A stretch of 64,000 bases of DNA from Methanolobus tindarius DSM 2278 (GCF_000504205.1 NZ_AZAJ01000001.1:718879-782878); one strand, 5' to 3'. Counted from the first letter of the stretch, positions 46,532-60,104 are shown. The notes: generated from the letters alone by a model not told the origin. Translations and numbers: made by a program.

Positions 46532-46810
46532 TTAGTCCTCAAATATACCCTCGCCTTTGAAAACTTCCTTAGCTTCCTCGAATGTCAGGTCCTCTGGCGG
46601 AACAATAAGATCTGATTCAACTATTTCAGCATCATCGATCTGGCTTCCGCAGGATTTTATACTTTCAATTAGTTTTGCAAGCTCAGATTTGTATCCTTCC
46701 TCATTTCCTTCTGAAACAAGATCTACAATCTTATTATCAATTACATTCAGTTCGTCATAGAAGCTTTCAGGGACTTCATACTGGCCTTCGCCAACTATCC
46801 TTATGATCAT
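46532..46810 (-). CDS. pspAA: PspA-associated protein PspAA
   Basis: 92 aa, acidic. It starts MIIRIVGEGQYEVPESFYDELNVID, the PspAA signature, and ends LTFEEAKEVFKGEGIFED. The start overlaps the pspA stop by four bases (ATGA), so it is made together with PspA. It is thought to assist PspA in membrane stress; mechanism unknown. Confidence 0.9.
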   Translation of the reverse strand: MIIRIVGEGQYEVPESFYDELNVIDNKIVDLVSEGNEEGYKSELAKLIESIKSCGSQIDDAEIVESDLIVPPEDLTFEEAKEVFKGEGIFED

Positions 46811-47505
46811 TTGCCTGCCTCCTTCTTGAGTTTTTCAAGTTCAAGGTCAACAGTCGTTGCTGAATTGATTTTTGCAAGTTCTCTGTCGATATCATCACCA
46901 CTGCTTGTAAGATCGTCAAGTGTGCCTGTATCAATAAGCTCATCGAGTGCAGATGCACGGGCTTTCATATTTTCAGTTTTGTTCTCAGCTCTTTCTATTG
47001 CAAGACCTACGTCAGCCATTTCTTCACTAATTCCTGATACGGATTCATTGATCTTAACCTGTGCCTCGGCTGCAGAATACTGGGCTTTTATAGTTTCCTT
47101 TTTGGTCCTGAATACTTCAACCTTGGTTGAAAGGCGTTTCTCGGCAGCTACAAGTTTCTCCTGTTCTTTTTCAAGATCTTCAATTTGCTGGTCTAAGCCC
47201 TGAATCTGGGTGTTAAGAGTGGTTTTTCTTTCAAGTGCCAGACGTGCAAGGTCTTCGCGATCTGCTTTGATAGCGTCTCTTGCCTGACTGTCAAGCTTTT
47301 CCAAATTCTGCTGGAGCTTTGATCTCTGAAGTTGAAGTCTCTTTTTTGAAGTGGCAACTTCAGCAACACCACGCTTTACATCCTGAAGCATTTCAAGCTG
47401 TTTTTCATAGGAGTAATCCAGTGTTTCACGTGGATCTTCCATGCGATCCATAAGTTTGTTCATTTTTGATTTAACTACTGTTTCCATTCTGCTGAATAGT
47501 CCCAT
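46807..47505 (-). CDS. pspA: PspA/IM30 (Vipp1) family membrane-remodelling protein
   Basis: 232 aa, almost wholly helical. An amphipathic N-terminal helix (MGLFSRMETVVKSKMNKLMDRMEDPRETLDYSYEKQLEML region) is followed by long coiled-coil helices. This is an ESCRT-III-like fold that polymerises on damaged membranes. Good ribosome site AGGAGGAATA upstream. With pspAA it faces htpX-pspAB, giving the full four-gene set. Confidence 0.94.
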   Translation of the reverse strand: MGLFSRMETVVKSKMNKLMDRMEDPRETLDYSYEKQLEMLQDVKRGVAEVATSKKRLQLQRSKLQQNLEKLDSQARDAIKADREDLARLALERKTTLNTQIQGLDQQIEDLEKEQEKLVAAEKRLSTKVEVFRTKKETIKAQYSAAEAQVKINESVSGISEEMADVGLAIERAENKTENMKARASALDELIDTGTLDDLTSSGDDIDRELAKINSATTVDLELEKLKKEAGK

Positions 47506-47619
47506 ATTATTCCTCCTGATGATTCACAAATAAACATATAAAGTGCAAACTTGCATAAATGCCTATCTTTTGCAAAAAACACCATAAATGCAATTAAAGA
47601 TGAAAATAAATTTAATGTC

Positions 47620-49059
47620 ATGTCAGGCAGGTACAATTTACCAGATCCTCTTACACTTATCCATCCGCGTTCACTTAAAAATCTGAACTACCACCTTCAG
47701 GAGCTTGTAAAAGGAAGACTCTGGTTAAAAATATTAATAGGAATGATGCTGGGTATTGTTACAGGACTGGTACTAGGACCTTCGACTGGAACACTAAGTC
47801 AGGAAATGTCCTATACTATCGGTGAATGGTTGGCGCTTCCAGGATATCTTTTCCTAGCGATGCTACAGATGATCGTTGTACCTCTCGTTTTTGCATCGAT
47901 AATTCGAGGAATTGCAGCCGGAGAGGATATGGAGCAATTAAAGAAAATAGGTCTTAGAACCGTAGCTTATTTCCTTGTAACCACTGCCCTTGCAATACTT
48001 ATAGGACTGACACTTGCACTGACAATAAATCCTGGAACATATATTAGTAGCGAACTTGTTCAGGGGACAATGACATCAAATGCAACACAAACCGATACCA
48101 GTGAATTTGGATCCTTCGACGTGGCTGAACTCCCAGGAATGATAACTACAATCGTCCCGACAAATCCCCTGGGATCACTTGCTACCGGACAGATGCTACA
48201 GGTTGTTATCTTTTCCATAATAATAGGAGTGGCTCTTGTTTCCATGCAACCGGTGCAATCGAAACCACTTCTTGAGCTGCTGGGTTCTCTTCAGGAAGTC
48301 AGCATGACAGTTGTACGATGGAGTATGCTTTTAGCACCTATTGCCGTGTTTGGACTTATCAGTAAATTTACTCTGAACCTGGGAATAGATGCTTTAATGG
48401 GAATGCTGGTTTACGTTGGAACTGTTTTACTTGGTCTGTTGCTGATGCTGATAGTGTACATGCTTGTCATTATTGTTGTGACCAGAAGAAATCCACTGAA
48501 GTTTCTAAGATCTATACGTGATGTATTATTACTTGCATTTTCAACATCAAGCTCTGCTGCTGTTATGCCACTTTCAATTAAGACCGCGGAAGAAAATATT
48601 GGAGTAAGGCCTTCTATTTCCCAATTTGTGATTCCATTGGGAGCTACTATTAATATGAATGGTACGGCTCTTTACCAGAGTATAGCAGCTGTGTTCCTTG
48701 CACAGGCATTTGGAATTGAACTTGGATTTGGACAGCTGTTATTGATTATGGTGACTGTGGTAGGAGCATCAATTGGTACCCCTTCAACACCGGGCGTAGG
48801 CATTGTTATCCTTGCAATGATACTGAACAGTGTTGGGATACCAACTTCTGGTATTGCACTCATAATCGGAGTTGACAGAATACTTGACATGAGCCGTACT
48901 GCTGTTAATGTTACTGGAGACCTTGTGACCTGTGTAATTATGGACAAATGGGTTACAGGTAAGAAAACAGCTAATGAAGAATTCATTGAAGTAGCCAATC
49001 AGGAAGCACAGAGAAGAGTCCATGATGAGGACGTAATTGTAATTTCACCTGGAGAATAA
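47620..49059 (+). CDS. Dicarboxylate/amino acid:cation symporter (DAACS family)
   Basis: 479 aa. Eight membrane helices and two re-entrant loops of the GltPh fold. The HP1 serine motif is LLAFSTSSSAAVMPLSI; the TM7 motif NMNGTALYQS replaces the common NMDGT; HP2 reads GASIGTPSTPGVGIVIL; the TM8 binding residues are in GVDRILDMSRTAVNVTGD. It takes up glutamate/aspartate or C4-dicarboxylates with Na+ or H+. I start at ATG 47620 (MSGRYNLPDP); the earlier in-frame ATG at 47551 is possible but less likely. It is divergent from pspA. Confidence 0.88.
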   Translation: MSGRYNLPDPLTLIHPRSLKNLNYHLQELVKGRLWLKILIGMMLGIVTGLVLGPSTGTLSQEMSYTIGEWLALPGYLFLAMLQMIVVPLVFASIIRGIAAGEDMEQLKKIGLRTVAYFLVTTALAILIGLTLALTINPGTYISSELVQGTMTSNATQTDTSEFGSFDVAELPGMITTIVPTNPLGSLATGQMLQVVIFSIIIGVALVSMQPVQSKPLLELLGSLQEVSMTVVRWSMLLAPIAVFGLISKFTLNLGIDALMGMLVYVGTVLLGLLLMLIVYMLVIIVVTRRNPLKFLRSIRDVLLLAFSTSSSAAVMPLSIKTAEENIGVRPSISQFVIPLGATINMNGTALYQSIAAVFLAQAFGIELGFGQLLLIMVTVVGASIGTPSTPGVGIVILAMILNSVGIPTSGIALIIGVDRILDMSRTAVNVTGDLVTCVIMDKWVTGKKTANEEFIEVANQEAQRRVHDEDVIVISPGE

Positions 49060-49082
49060 GTTATCTTTTTTATTATGACTCT

Positions 49083-49103
49083 GTACGGCGCTTTGCGCCG
49101 TAC
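49083..49103. terminator. GTACGGCGC-TTT-GCGCCGTAC hairpin
   Basis: Nine-bp GC-rich hairpin between the DAACS transporter and the 5S rRNA gene, which converge. It has no T-tract on either side. It may act as a bidirectional terminator or a barrier. Confidence 0.45.
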
Positions 49104-49241
49104 GTACATTGATTATGATGAAAAATAGAATGAGAAAGACAAATCATTTTAGATTGTCAAAATTAATCAGTCAAAACTGTAAGTTGAGTTGGTTGTAATA
49201 GAAAGGAATTGTAGAAAATAGAATTTAGAAATCATGTGTGA

Positions 49242-49371
49242 GTGAGATGGCAGCGTTCCATATTTCCCAAAGACTCTCATACTTTAGTACAGTATAGAAC
49301 GCAGGCGGGCTTATCTTCTGTGTTCGGGATGGGTACAGGAATTGCCCCGCCGCTATGGCCGCCAAACTCAC
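49242..49371 (-). rRNA. rrf: 5S ribosomal RNA
   Basis: About 130 nt. The ends pair as helix I: GTGAG (5') with CTCAC (3'), and TGGC with GCCA. The interior contains the canonical loop CCCATCCCGAACACAG. Last gene of the rRNA operon, 23 bp after tRNA-Cys. Confidence 0.93.
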
Positions 49372-49394
49372 TCACGATGAACGATAAAGTTTAA

Positions 49395-49465
49395 GCCAAG
49401 ATCCGGATTCGAACCGGAATGGAATCGCTCTGCAGGCGATTGCGTAGCCGCTCCGCCATCTTGGC
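49395..49465 (-). tRNA. tRNA-Cys (GCA)
   Basis: 71 nt. Acceptor GCCAAGA pairs with TCTTGGC; anticodon loop CTGCAGA between ATCGC and GCGAT gives anticodon GCA; the T-loop is GGTTCGAATCC. CCA is not encoded. It lies between the 23S and 5S genes. Confidence 0.95.
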
Positions 49466-49534
49466 AATGAGCGATACATGGATGGAACCATTGTATAAAT
49501 ACTTTATCAATGAATCGTGAATACTCTCATACAC

Positions 49535-49558
49535 ATATCAGATTTCGCCTGGACAAAG
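49535..49558 (-). other. 23S processing stem, 3' half
   Basis: ATATCAG (49535-49541) and CTGGACAAAG (49549-49558) are complementary to CTGATAT (52512-52518) and CTTTGTCCAG (52495-52504), with 7-nt internal loops on both sides. This stem brackets the 23S gene and is the expected substrate for splicing endonuclease-type excision of pre-23S. Confidence 0.75.
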
Positions 49559-52494
<2,936 letters not shown>

Positions 52495-52610
52495 CTTTGT
52501 CCAGTGAGCGTCTGATATATGCATGCATATACACGATTTCATAGCAGCTGTTGTTGCTTCAGCCGCTTCATCCTTCCCCACAGACGTTACTCTGTGAGTG
52601 CACTAATAAT

Positions 52611-52682
52611 GGACTTGCAGGGATTCGAACCCTGGGCCTTCGCCTTGCAAAGGCGACGATCTTCCAACTGATCTACAAGCCC
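52611..52682 (-). tRNA. tRNA-Ala (UGC)
   Basis: 72 nt in the 16S-23S spacer, as in most Euryarchaeota. GGGCTTG acceptor pairs with CAAGTCC; anticodon loop TTTGCAA gives TGC; T-loop GGTTCGAATCC. Confidence 0.96.
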
Positions 52683-52782
52683 ATAGAAGATTCACTTATT
52701 GAATCTTGCCTTTTTTCTTGAATCTGACAGTTTTTCGATTTCTGACCGGTAAGTGGTGATAGGCTTTTTGCCTATCATGCTT

Positions 52783-54256
<1,474 letters not shown>

Positions 54257-54386
54257 TAATGTTGATCACACACAAAGATTTGTTATTTTGGAAGTCATTT
54301 AGGAATCAGTCGGAAAGAACTCTCTTTGAGAGAAAATTTCCTATTTGCACATAGTTTGGTTAATTCCTTAATTGTTTGTAGTTATA

Positions 54387-54401
54387 CACTACCGGTCAGA
54401 A
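54387..54401 (-). other. 16S processing stem, 5' half
   Basis: CACT-ACCGGTCAGAA (54387-54401 on the plus strand) is complementary to TTCTGACCGGTAAGTG (about 52740-52755), with one bulged base. The helix encloses the 16S gene and is the likely processing stem. In the leader near 54481 the GCGCGATTTGCGCG repeat forms a further hairpin. Confidence 0.65.
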
Positions 54402-54515
54402 TTAACCGAACTGCCAAATCCAACGTCAGACAGAAAAAACTTCTGTCTCCACTTGTAAGGCGGTGATTGTAAGTGTTTTCGCGCGATTTGCGCGGACTCC
54501 TTCAAAGGTCACCAT

Positions 54516-54525
54516 CATATATAAG
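54516..54525 (-). promoter_or_regulatory. rRNA operon promoter, proximal
   Basis: Minus-strand CTTATATATG preceded by a CGAAAG-type BRE. Predicted start near 54495, about 240 nt before the 16S 5' end. Confidence 0.6.
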
Positions 54526-54687
54526 GCTTTCGAACACCCGGTTCGAAGCCAAAGGATGAACCTTTGAACACACCTGCCTGATGAAATGAAATTTGTTACT
54601 TCATCTTTTGCTCTGAGATAAGCTCATTTTCGTGATGCGTTGGCCGCATCACCGGGCTCCTCACGAGCACCCTTACATAACAGGCTT

Positions 54688-54698
54688 ACTATATAAGC
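54688..54698 (-). promoter_or_regulatory. rRNA operon promoter, distal
   Basis: Minus-strand CGCTTATATAGTAAGC with BRE-like CGCAACG. Predicted start near 54665. With the proximal box it forms a tandem pair about 170 bp apart. The whole interval 54,257-54,819 has no gene and holds only leader and promoters. Confidence 0.6.
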
Positions 54699-54819
54699 GT
54701 TGCGGACACGTGACAAAAAACACAATTACATACTGAAAAAGTAAGTGCAATTAAAGAAAATATTTGCTGAAAAAACCGACAATAATCAAGGATTTAAAAG
54801 AAAAAGAAGAGAAATGCCA

Positions 54820-57066
54820 TCATTTTTTGATGACATCCATAAGTTTTACCCATTTTCTTGTCATTATGACTGTAGTATTCGTATTACTGATAATCTTTTC
54901 AGGGAACACACCCATAAGGAAATTTTTGAGAAACGGACGCGTGGTGGAACCAATGAATACCACATCACTTTGCTTAGCCTCATCAGAAAGTCCTTTTTCA
55001 ATATTATCAGATACCACAAACTTCTCCGAGTACTGGATATCTTCAAAGAATGGTTCAAGGTTCCTGAACGCTAACTTTGCCTTCGTTTCATCCCCATCAG
55101 ACGTACCTACATTGAACATAGTAACATTTGCATCCTCTGCAACTGCCAGATCCCTGGCCAGTTCTGCGGCAAGAGATGCATGCGGACCTCCTGCAGTAGG
55201 TAATAAGATGCTCTTGATGTGCCGGAGTTTCTTCTCCGGATCAAATCTGGCAACCACTACATCACAGGGTGCCTTGAGAAGCAGGGGATCAAGAGTACTT
55301 CCAAGAACAAAATCACGACGGAAAGTTCTACCCCTCCAACCCATGACAAGCATATCCGGTTTTTCCTCTTCGATAGTATCAAGAATAGAATCTGAAGCAT
55401 TTCTTCCAACCTTAATAATGCCTCCAGCAGGCACGTCAACAGAAGAAATCAGCTTCCTCATCATGGACCTTCTTTCCTCAACAATATCATCTGATGCTGA
55501 CAAAGGAGTCTGCTCAGGGAAAGTCAGAACTTTAAGGAAAACAATGTGACCATTTTTTTCTTTTGCAATAATATTAGCAAGATCTGAAAGATCACCTGCA
55601 TTATCAATGTTCTTTATCGGAACAAGAATCTTGTACCCTTTTTCAGCAAACGGTTTTTCTTCATATACTTTCTTAATAAGCTGCTTTGAGCGCCTCTTGA
55701 TTTCCTTCTCTGAATAAGAGAAATAGAAGAAAGAACCTGCAAGCACCCAGAATATGGTAATTCCCGCAATGAAAGTTGTGTCTTTGATAGATGTTATCAG
55801 ATAATAACCAATAACAAGTTGAACAATTATTGCAATCACAGGAAGATAAGGAGCAAATGGCATCTTAAAAGCCCTTTTAAGGTCAGGGCGTCTGAACCTT
55901 AGTATAATCAGGACAGAATTTACCAGGATGAAAAGTATTAGGAACATTATGTTCGCTGCAGAAGCGACTGTTTCAATTGGTGCAAAGGTCATTGTTGCAA
56001 TAATAAAATAGCTGAAAAGAATAGCATAGTGAGGTGTCCTTCTCTTTTCATTTATCCTGGAAAGAGCTTCCGGAAGATACCCCATTCTCCCAAGTGCAAA
56101 CGCAACTCTGGAAGATGAATAAACAGTAGCATTCATGGCACTTATAGTGGAAACAAAACCACCTGCTATAATAAGGATGGAACCAAATGCCATTATCTGA
56201 TCAGCAACCCGTATCATACTGAATTCACCAAGTTCTCCCAGATAGATCCAGCTTGGGCCGTCCACTTTGATGGCACCTATAAGAGCAAAAGCCACCATTA
56301 TATAGACAAGAACAGCAACCCATAATGAAAGTAATACAGCTCGTGGTATATTCTTTTCAGGGTTTTTAACCTCCTCACCACTCTGGGCAATTATCTCATA
56401 CCCTTCAAATGCTATGAAAGTAAGCCCCATTGCAACGAGAAGACCTCCAACTCCATTTGGTAAAAATGATGGATTTGAAAGGAATGCAACTGACCAGTCA
56501 GGTGTCAGGAATGTTCTGTAGATACCAAAGCCAGCAAAAACTACAAGGATTGCAACTTTAAACAGTGTGACGAGGCCACCAATTCGTCCACTTTCCTTTG
56601 CGCCGAGATAATTAAGATAAGCCATCAGAGTGACAATACCAAATGCAGAGACAGTCATTAAAGTAGCCTGAGAGATTCCTTCATAGTTTAAAAAGTGAAT
56701 TACAAATTCTGAAAAGAAGGCACCGAATGTGACTGCATAGAGAGAACATGCTATTGTGTGGGCTGCCCAGTCAACCCAACCGGCAAGGAACCCAAAGTGA
56801 TTTCCTATACCCTCCTTTACCCAGAGATAACTTCCGCCGGCTTCAGGAATTGCAGAACCGAGCTCTGCATATGCAAGTCCTGTAAAAGTTGCAACGATAC
56901 CATTTAGAAGGAAGGCAAGAAGGACAGCAGGTCCGGCAATTCCAGTGGCAATACCTGTAAGAGCAAATATGCCCGCACCTATCATGCCGGCAATTCCTAT
57001 CATCGTTATATCAAAAAGTGTTAAGTCTCTGCTTAAACTTACCCGAATTTCATTATCTCCTGACAC
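54820..57066 (-). CDS. APC-superfamily amino acid permease fused to two USP domains
   Basis: 748 aa. Residues 10-435 form 12 membrane helices of the APC fold (GIAGMIGAGIFALTG in TM1 is the substrate-binding break; YAELGSAIPEAGGSYLWVKEGIG in TM2-3; FIAFEGYEIIAQSGEEVKNPEKNIPRA in TM6). Residues 470-745 are two universal-stress-protein-like domains: the first has KGYKILVPIK and MLVMGWRGRTFRRDFVLGSTLDPLLLKAPCDVVVAR, the second ILLPTAGGPHASLAAELARDLA and VFIGSTTRPFLKNFLMGVFPEKII. USP domains may bind ATP and regulate transport. Substrate unknown. Confidence 0.92.
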   Translation of the reverse strand: MSGDNEIRVSLSRDLTLFDITMIGIAGMIGAGIFALTGIATGIAGPAVLLAFLLNGIVATFTGLAYAELGSAIPEAGGSYLWVKEGIGNHFGFLAGWVDWAAHTIACSLYAVTFGAFFSEFVIHFLNYEGISQATLMTVSAFGIVTLMAYLNYLGAKESGRIGGLVTLFKVAILVVFAGFGIYRTFLTPDWSVAFLSNPSFLPNGVGGLLVAMGLTFIAFEGYEIIAQSGEEVKNPEKNIPRAVLLSLWVAVLVYIMVAFALIGAIKVDGPSWIYLGELGEFSMIRVADQIMAFGSILIIAGGFVSTISAMNATVYSSSRVAFALGRMGYLPEALSRINEKRRTPHYAILFSYFIIATMTFAPIETVASAANIMFLILFILVNSVLIILRFRRPDLKRAFKMPFAPYLPVIAIIVQLVIGYYLITSIKDTTFIAGITIFWVLAGSFFYFSYSEKEIKRRSKQLIKKVYEEKPFAEKGYKILVPIKNIDNAGDLSDLANIIAKEKNGHIVFLKVLTFPEQTPLSASDDIVEERRSMMRKLISSVDVPAGGIIKVGRNASDSILDTIEEEKPDMLVMGWRGRTFRRDFVLGSTLDPLLLKAPCDVVVARFDPEKKLRHIKSILLPTAGGPHASLAAELARDLAVAEDANVTMFNVGTSDGDETKAKLAFRNLEPFFEDIQYSEKFVVSDNIEKGLSDEAKQSDVVFIGSTTRPFLKNFLMGVFPEKIISNTNTTVIMTRKWVKLMDVIKK

Positions 57067-57220
57067 ATTATTTTACAAAAACAGCTTCATAGATAATATT
57101 TTCCATATAAATTTTGATTTTTACATACATTTGAAACTAAATTTAAAAATAGAACATATAAAATCAAATTGATTTCATACCTCATCATAATCACAATCAG
57201 CATATTTTCGGCATCAATAA

Positions 57221-57232
57221 CGTATATATACC
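57221..57232 (+). promoter_or_regulatory. TATA box upstream of the secreted C39-like protease
   Basis: CGTATATATACC, predicting a start near 57250 and a leader of about 115 nt. The interval 57,067-57,365 has no gene; the left half serves as promoter for the APC-USP gene. Confidence 0.45.
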
Positions 57233-57365
57233 AATACACAGGATTAAAAAAATCATATCAGGTATGCAAAGATAACTTGTGCATTGTAGCATGATGTTCA
57301 TAGAACGTCCTTTTGACGGATCTTAACATATGCCCTGAAAAACGAGACCAGGAGTCTACCGGAGT

Positions 57366-58553
57366 ATGAGCGGATCGGGGGATCCATATAACACAAATAG
57401 CGTTAGCTATGCATATGCGAGCAAAGCCGTGGCAACGTTGCTTTGTATTTTGATACTGTGTACATGCAATGTCGCTTCCACAGAAGAAACAGGTATGTCA
57501 CAGGGTATTGACTACTCATTAACCACAGACACAATACTGGACGTTCCATATTATAATCAGGGAAACACTAACTGGTGCCTTTATTATTGTCTTACCATGA
57601 TGTTCAATTACAATGATCAGAACCTGGAAATATGGGAAATGGCAGATTATTTTGATTCAGGTTATTACGATACCTTTTCTGAGCAATACAGTTCTACAGA
57701 TACAACCCTCGAGGAATATGCTGAACATATATGCTCACTGAACATCAAGAAAACAATATGGGGACTCACAATCACTGATTTTGATAACGAGACATTCAAT
57801 GATCTAATCAAAAGTAACATCAACAACGGACAGCCAGTCCTCATGGCATTCCAGTACATGAATTCAGACGGAGTAAAGGAAGGCCATGCTATCCTTGCAG
57901 TAGGATACGATGAGCAGTTCATCTACCTAACAGACTCCAGTGGTGCAATCACAAAAGGAGTATTTGGAAGTGATAACGGATACATTGCAGTACCGGTGAG
58001 CTGGGAAGATTTCAATAAAAAACTTGTCAACAATATCGCACCCTCAAACATGGCATACACCATTGAAGTCATAAGCGAAGCACCTGAAAACGCAACTGAA
58101 GGTTCCATCTACATGACGGACCGCAGCGATAAAGGATTCAGTTGCCTCACATTCACCAGCAGATATGAAGATAATGACACAGGACTTTTGAGATTCGACG
58201 GCACTTACGAAAACGGATACTGCATTGTTGACAACACCAATCTGAACAGCACCAGGAAACCTGCAGAATCCGACAGCATGTCGGTCTATTTCACAGTGGC
58301 TAATCCCACATCAGAAGAAAGCAAATATACAGTAACATGCCAGCTCATCAATGTGGAAACTGGAGAATCAATTGATGTTTTTGATTATAAGACAAGTTTT
58401 GATTTAGCAGCCCACAATACAATCTCTAAAGGAGTTAATTACTCCAACCAACTATATTCTGTGGATGATGGTAGTTATAGAGTTGTAATTAGTCTTTTTG
58501 ATGATGAAATGAAAGGGATTGATAATATTTGTATTGATGTGTGTTTGGGTTGA
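57366..58553 (+). CDS. Secreted papain-like (peptidase C39-type) protein
   Basis: 395 aa. A membrane/signal segment is at residues 19-37 (SKAVATLLCILILCTCNVA). The C39-like domain (about 55-240) has DVPYYNQGNTNWCLYYCLTMMF, where Cys in NWC is the likely nucleophile, and EGHAILAVGYDEQFIYLTDSSG, with catalytic His and Asp. The C-terminal 130 residues are a beta-rich domain. Probably an extracellular cysteine peptidase. The start is uncertain: the SGSGDPYNTNSVS extension before the signal segment is unusual and an in-frame GTG at the segment edge is an alternative. It is the last host gene before the attL site. Confidence 0.75.
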   Translation: MSGSGDPYNTNSVSYAYASKAVATLLCILILCTCNVASTEETGMSQGIDYSLTTDTILDVPYYNQGNTNWCLYYCLTMMFNYNDQNLEIWEMADYFDSGYYDTFSEQYSSTDTTLEEYAEHICSLNIKKTIWGLTITDFDNETFNDLIKSNINNGQPVLMAFQYMNSDGVKEGHAILAVGYDEQFIYLTDSSGAITKGVFGSDNGYIAVPVSWEDFNKKLVNNIAPSNMAYTIEVISEAPENATEGSIYMTDRSDKGFSCLTFTSRYEDNDTGLLRFDGTYENGYCIVDNTNLNSTRKPAESDSMSVYFTVANPTSEESKYTVTCQLINVETGESIDVFDYKTSFDLAAHNTISKGVNYSNQLYSVDDGSYRVVISLFDDEMKGIDNICIDVCLG

Positions 58554-58611
58554 ATATTAGTAGTAGATATAAAAATACTAAGAAAAATAAATATCTGAAT
58601 GATTTAGAAAC

Positions 58612-58669
58612 TGGTGCGGGAGGTGCGATTCGAACGCACGAACTCCTACGAGACAGGGTCCTAAGCCCT
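58612..58669 (-). other. attL: 3' fragment of tRNA-Leu (UAG)
   Basis: On the minus strand the last 58 nt of a tRNA-Leu are present: half of the anticodon arm with AGGGCTTAGGACCCT, the variable arm, the T-arm GTTCGAATC, acceptor strand CTCCCGC, then ACCA. The D-arm and 5' half are missing; upstream sequence (58670 onward) is unrelated. This is the duplicated core left when an element integrates in the 3' half of a tRNA gene. The intact gene should be at the far (right) end of the element. Confidence 0.85.
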
Positions 58670-58719
58670 ACTTACAGGGTCACGTAATATTTATTACTGT
58701 GTAAAGCATACTGGATAGT

Positions 58720-59847
58720 ATGAAATATGCACCCGAGATTGAGGGAGAAAACAGGGAGATCATAGAAGACTATGCTAGGAATCTAGATCTCAATAACTTC
58801 AAGGAAACAACAATCAATACTAAGCTATGGAAAGTTTACACCTTTCTGAAATATTACGATAACAAAAATGTCAATGACATCACTAAAAAGGACATTGAGA
58901 ACTATATAATCTACCGAAGAAAGAACAACAAACCAAAAACAGTTCATAATGACATCGTGGACCTAAGACTTTTCTTCAAGTGGCTAAATCCGGAAAATGA
59001 CTTCTTTGACGACATCAAGTCACGATCACCAAAAAACCACTTGCCAACCAAAGAGATAATTGTTCCTGCGGATATCAAAAAACTAGTACCTACCTGCAAG
59101 ACACAACGTGATAGAGCTATTGTCATGTCCTTCTGGGATAGTGCTGCAAGAGCTACTGAGATACTTAACCTGAACCTTGGACATGTAGAAATAGACAAAT
59201 ACGGAGCTGTGGTAGTTGTCGAAGGCAAGACAGGAATGAGAAGAATAAGACTAATTGAAGCAGTTCCAGACCTTCAAGCATGGATAAATCAGCACCCTAA
59301 CAAAGATGACCCCAATGCACCCTTATTTGTCACATTCAGAAATAACGGAAAAGAACCGAAAAGGCTTGACATACGCACAGTTCAAAACATGCTAAAGACA
59401 GTAGCAAATGATGCAGGTGTAAAGAAGAATGTACACCCACATGCATTCAGGCATGGAAAGCTCACTGACCTTGTCAAGCGTGGTTTCAAAGAAACTGAAC
59501 TAAGGATCATTGCAGGGTGGGAAGCAGACTCAAAAATGCCTGCCACATACATCCACCTATCAGGAGAAGATGTTGAAAAGAAGGTCCTTGCTTCTTATGG
59601 AATAATAGAAGATGAAACAAAAAAGGAAAAGCTTGAACTAAAGCCAATAGAATGCCCTAGATGTAAAAGCCTTAACCCATATGATGCAAAATATTGCAGC
59701 CATTGCTCCCTTGTGCTGGATGCTAAAACAGCCATGAGTTTAAAAGAGGATAGTGCACGAGCTGCAGATGCTTTCGCCAAGCAGATGCAAGATCCAGAGT
59801 TTATAGCCAAAGTTGTCCAGATGATGGCAGATCAAATGGAGGATTAA
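58720..59847 (+). CDS. Tyrosine recombinase (integrase) with C-terminal zinc ribbon
   Basis: 375 aa. SAM-like core-binding domain at 10-100 (INTKLWKVYTFLKYYDN, TVHNDIVDLRLFFKWL). Catalytic domain at 115-300: first Arg in DSAARATEILNL, Lys in VVVVEGKTGMRR, HPHAFRHG (His-x-x-Arg), GW in IIAGWEADSKMPATYIHLSG with the nucleophilic Tyr. The C-terminal 60 residues add a zinc ribbon (CPRCKSLNPYDAKYCSHC) and a helical tail. It recombines attP with the tRNA-Leu gene. It is intact, not split as in SSV integrases. Confidence 0.93.
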   Translation: MKYAPEIEGENREIIEDYARNLDLNNFKETTINTKLWKVYTFLKYYDNKNVNDITKKDIENYIIYRRKNNKPKTVHNDIVDLRLFFKWLNPENDFFDDIKSRSPKNHLPTKEIIVPADIKKLVPTCKTQRDRAIVMSFWDSAARATEILNLNLGHVEIDKYGAVVVVEGKTGMRRIRLIEAVPDLQAWINQHPNKDDPNAPLFVTFRNNGKEPKRLDIRTVQNMLKTVANDAGVKKNVHPHAFRHGKLTDLVKRGFKETELRIIAGWEADSKMPATYIHLSGEDVEKKVLASYGIIEDETKKEKLELKPIECPRCKSLNPYDAKYCSHCSLVLDAKTAMSLKEDSARAADAFAKQMQDPEFIAKVVQMMADQMED

Positions 59848-59858
59848 TCCCTTTTTTT
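59841..59858 (+). terminator. GGATTAATCC palindrome plus seven T
   Basis: The palindrome overlaps the integrase stop codon and is followed at once by CTTTTTTT. Confidence 0.6.
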
Positions 59859-60104
59859 GCGCTCTCTGTTTTCTCAACTCGCAAATCATGAAATGTGCAT
59901 GGTCTTACAACGAGCATTCAGAGATAAATGTTTAAACAAATAACATCTTGTTTTCATATACAATGTAGCACAAAATACTGAGGTAATCAATAATTAATCC
60001 TATACTAGATAGGATGAAAATAAACACGCAAAATATGCGTTGTGAATCTTCATGATATTTTGGCCTAGTTTGGATCCTAAATTAATTACATTGTTCTATA
60101 AGGA

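Noticed and set aside
49115-49180. Possible box C/D guide RNA (ATGATGA near 49116)
   Set aside because: No CTGA box D at a suitable distance.
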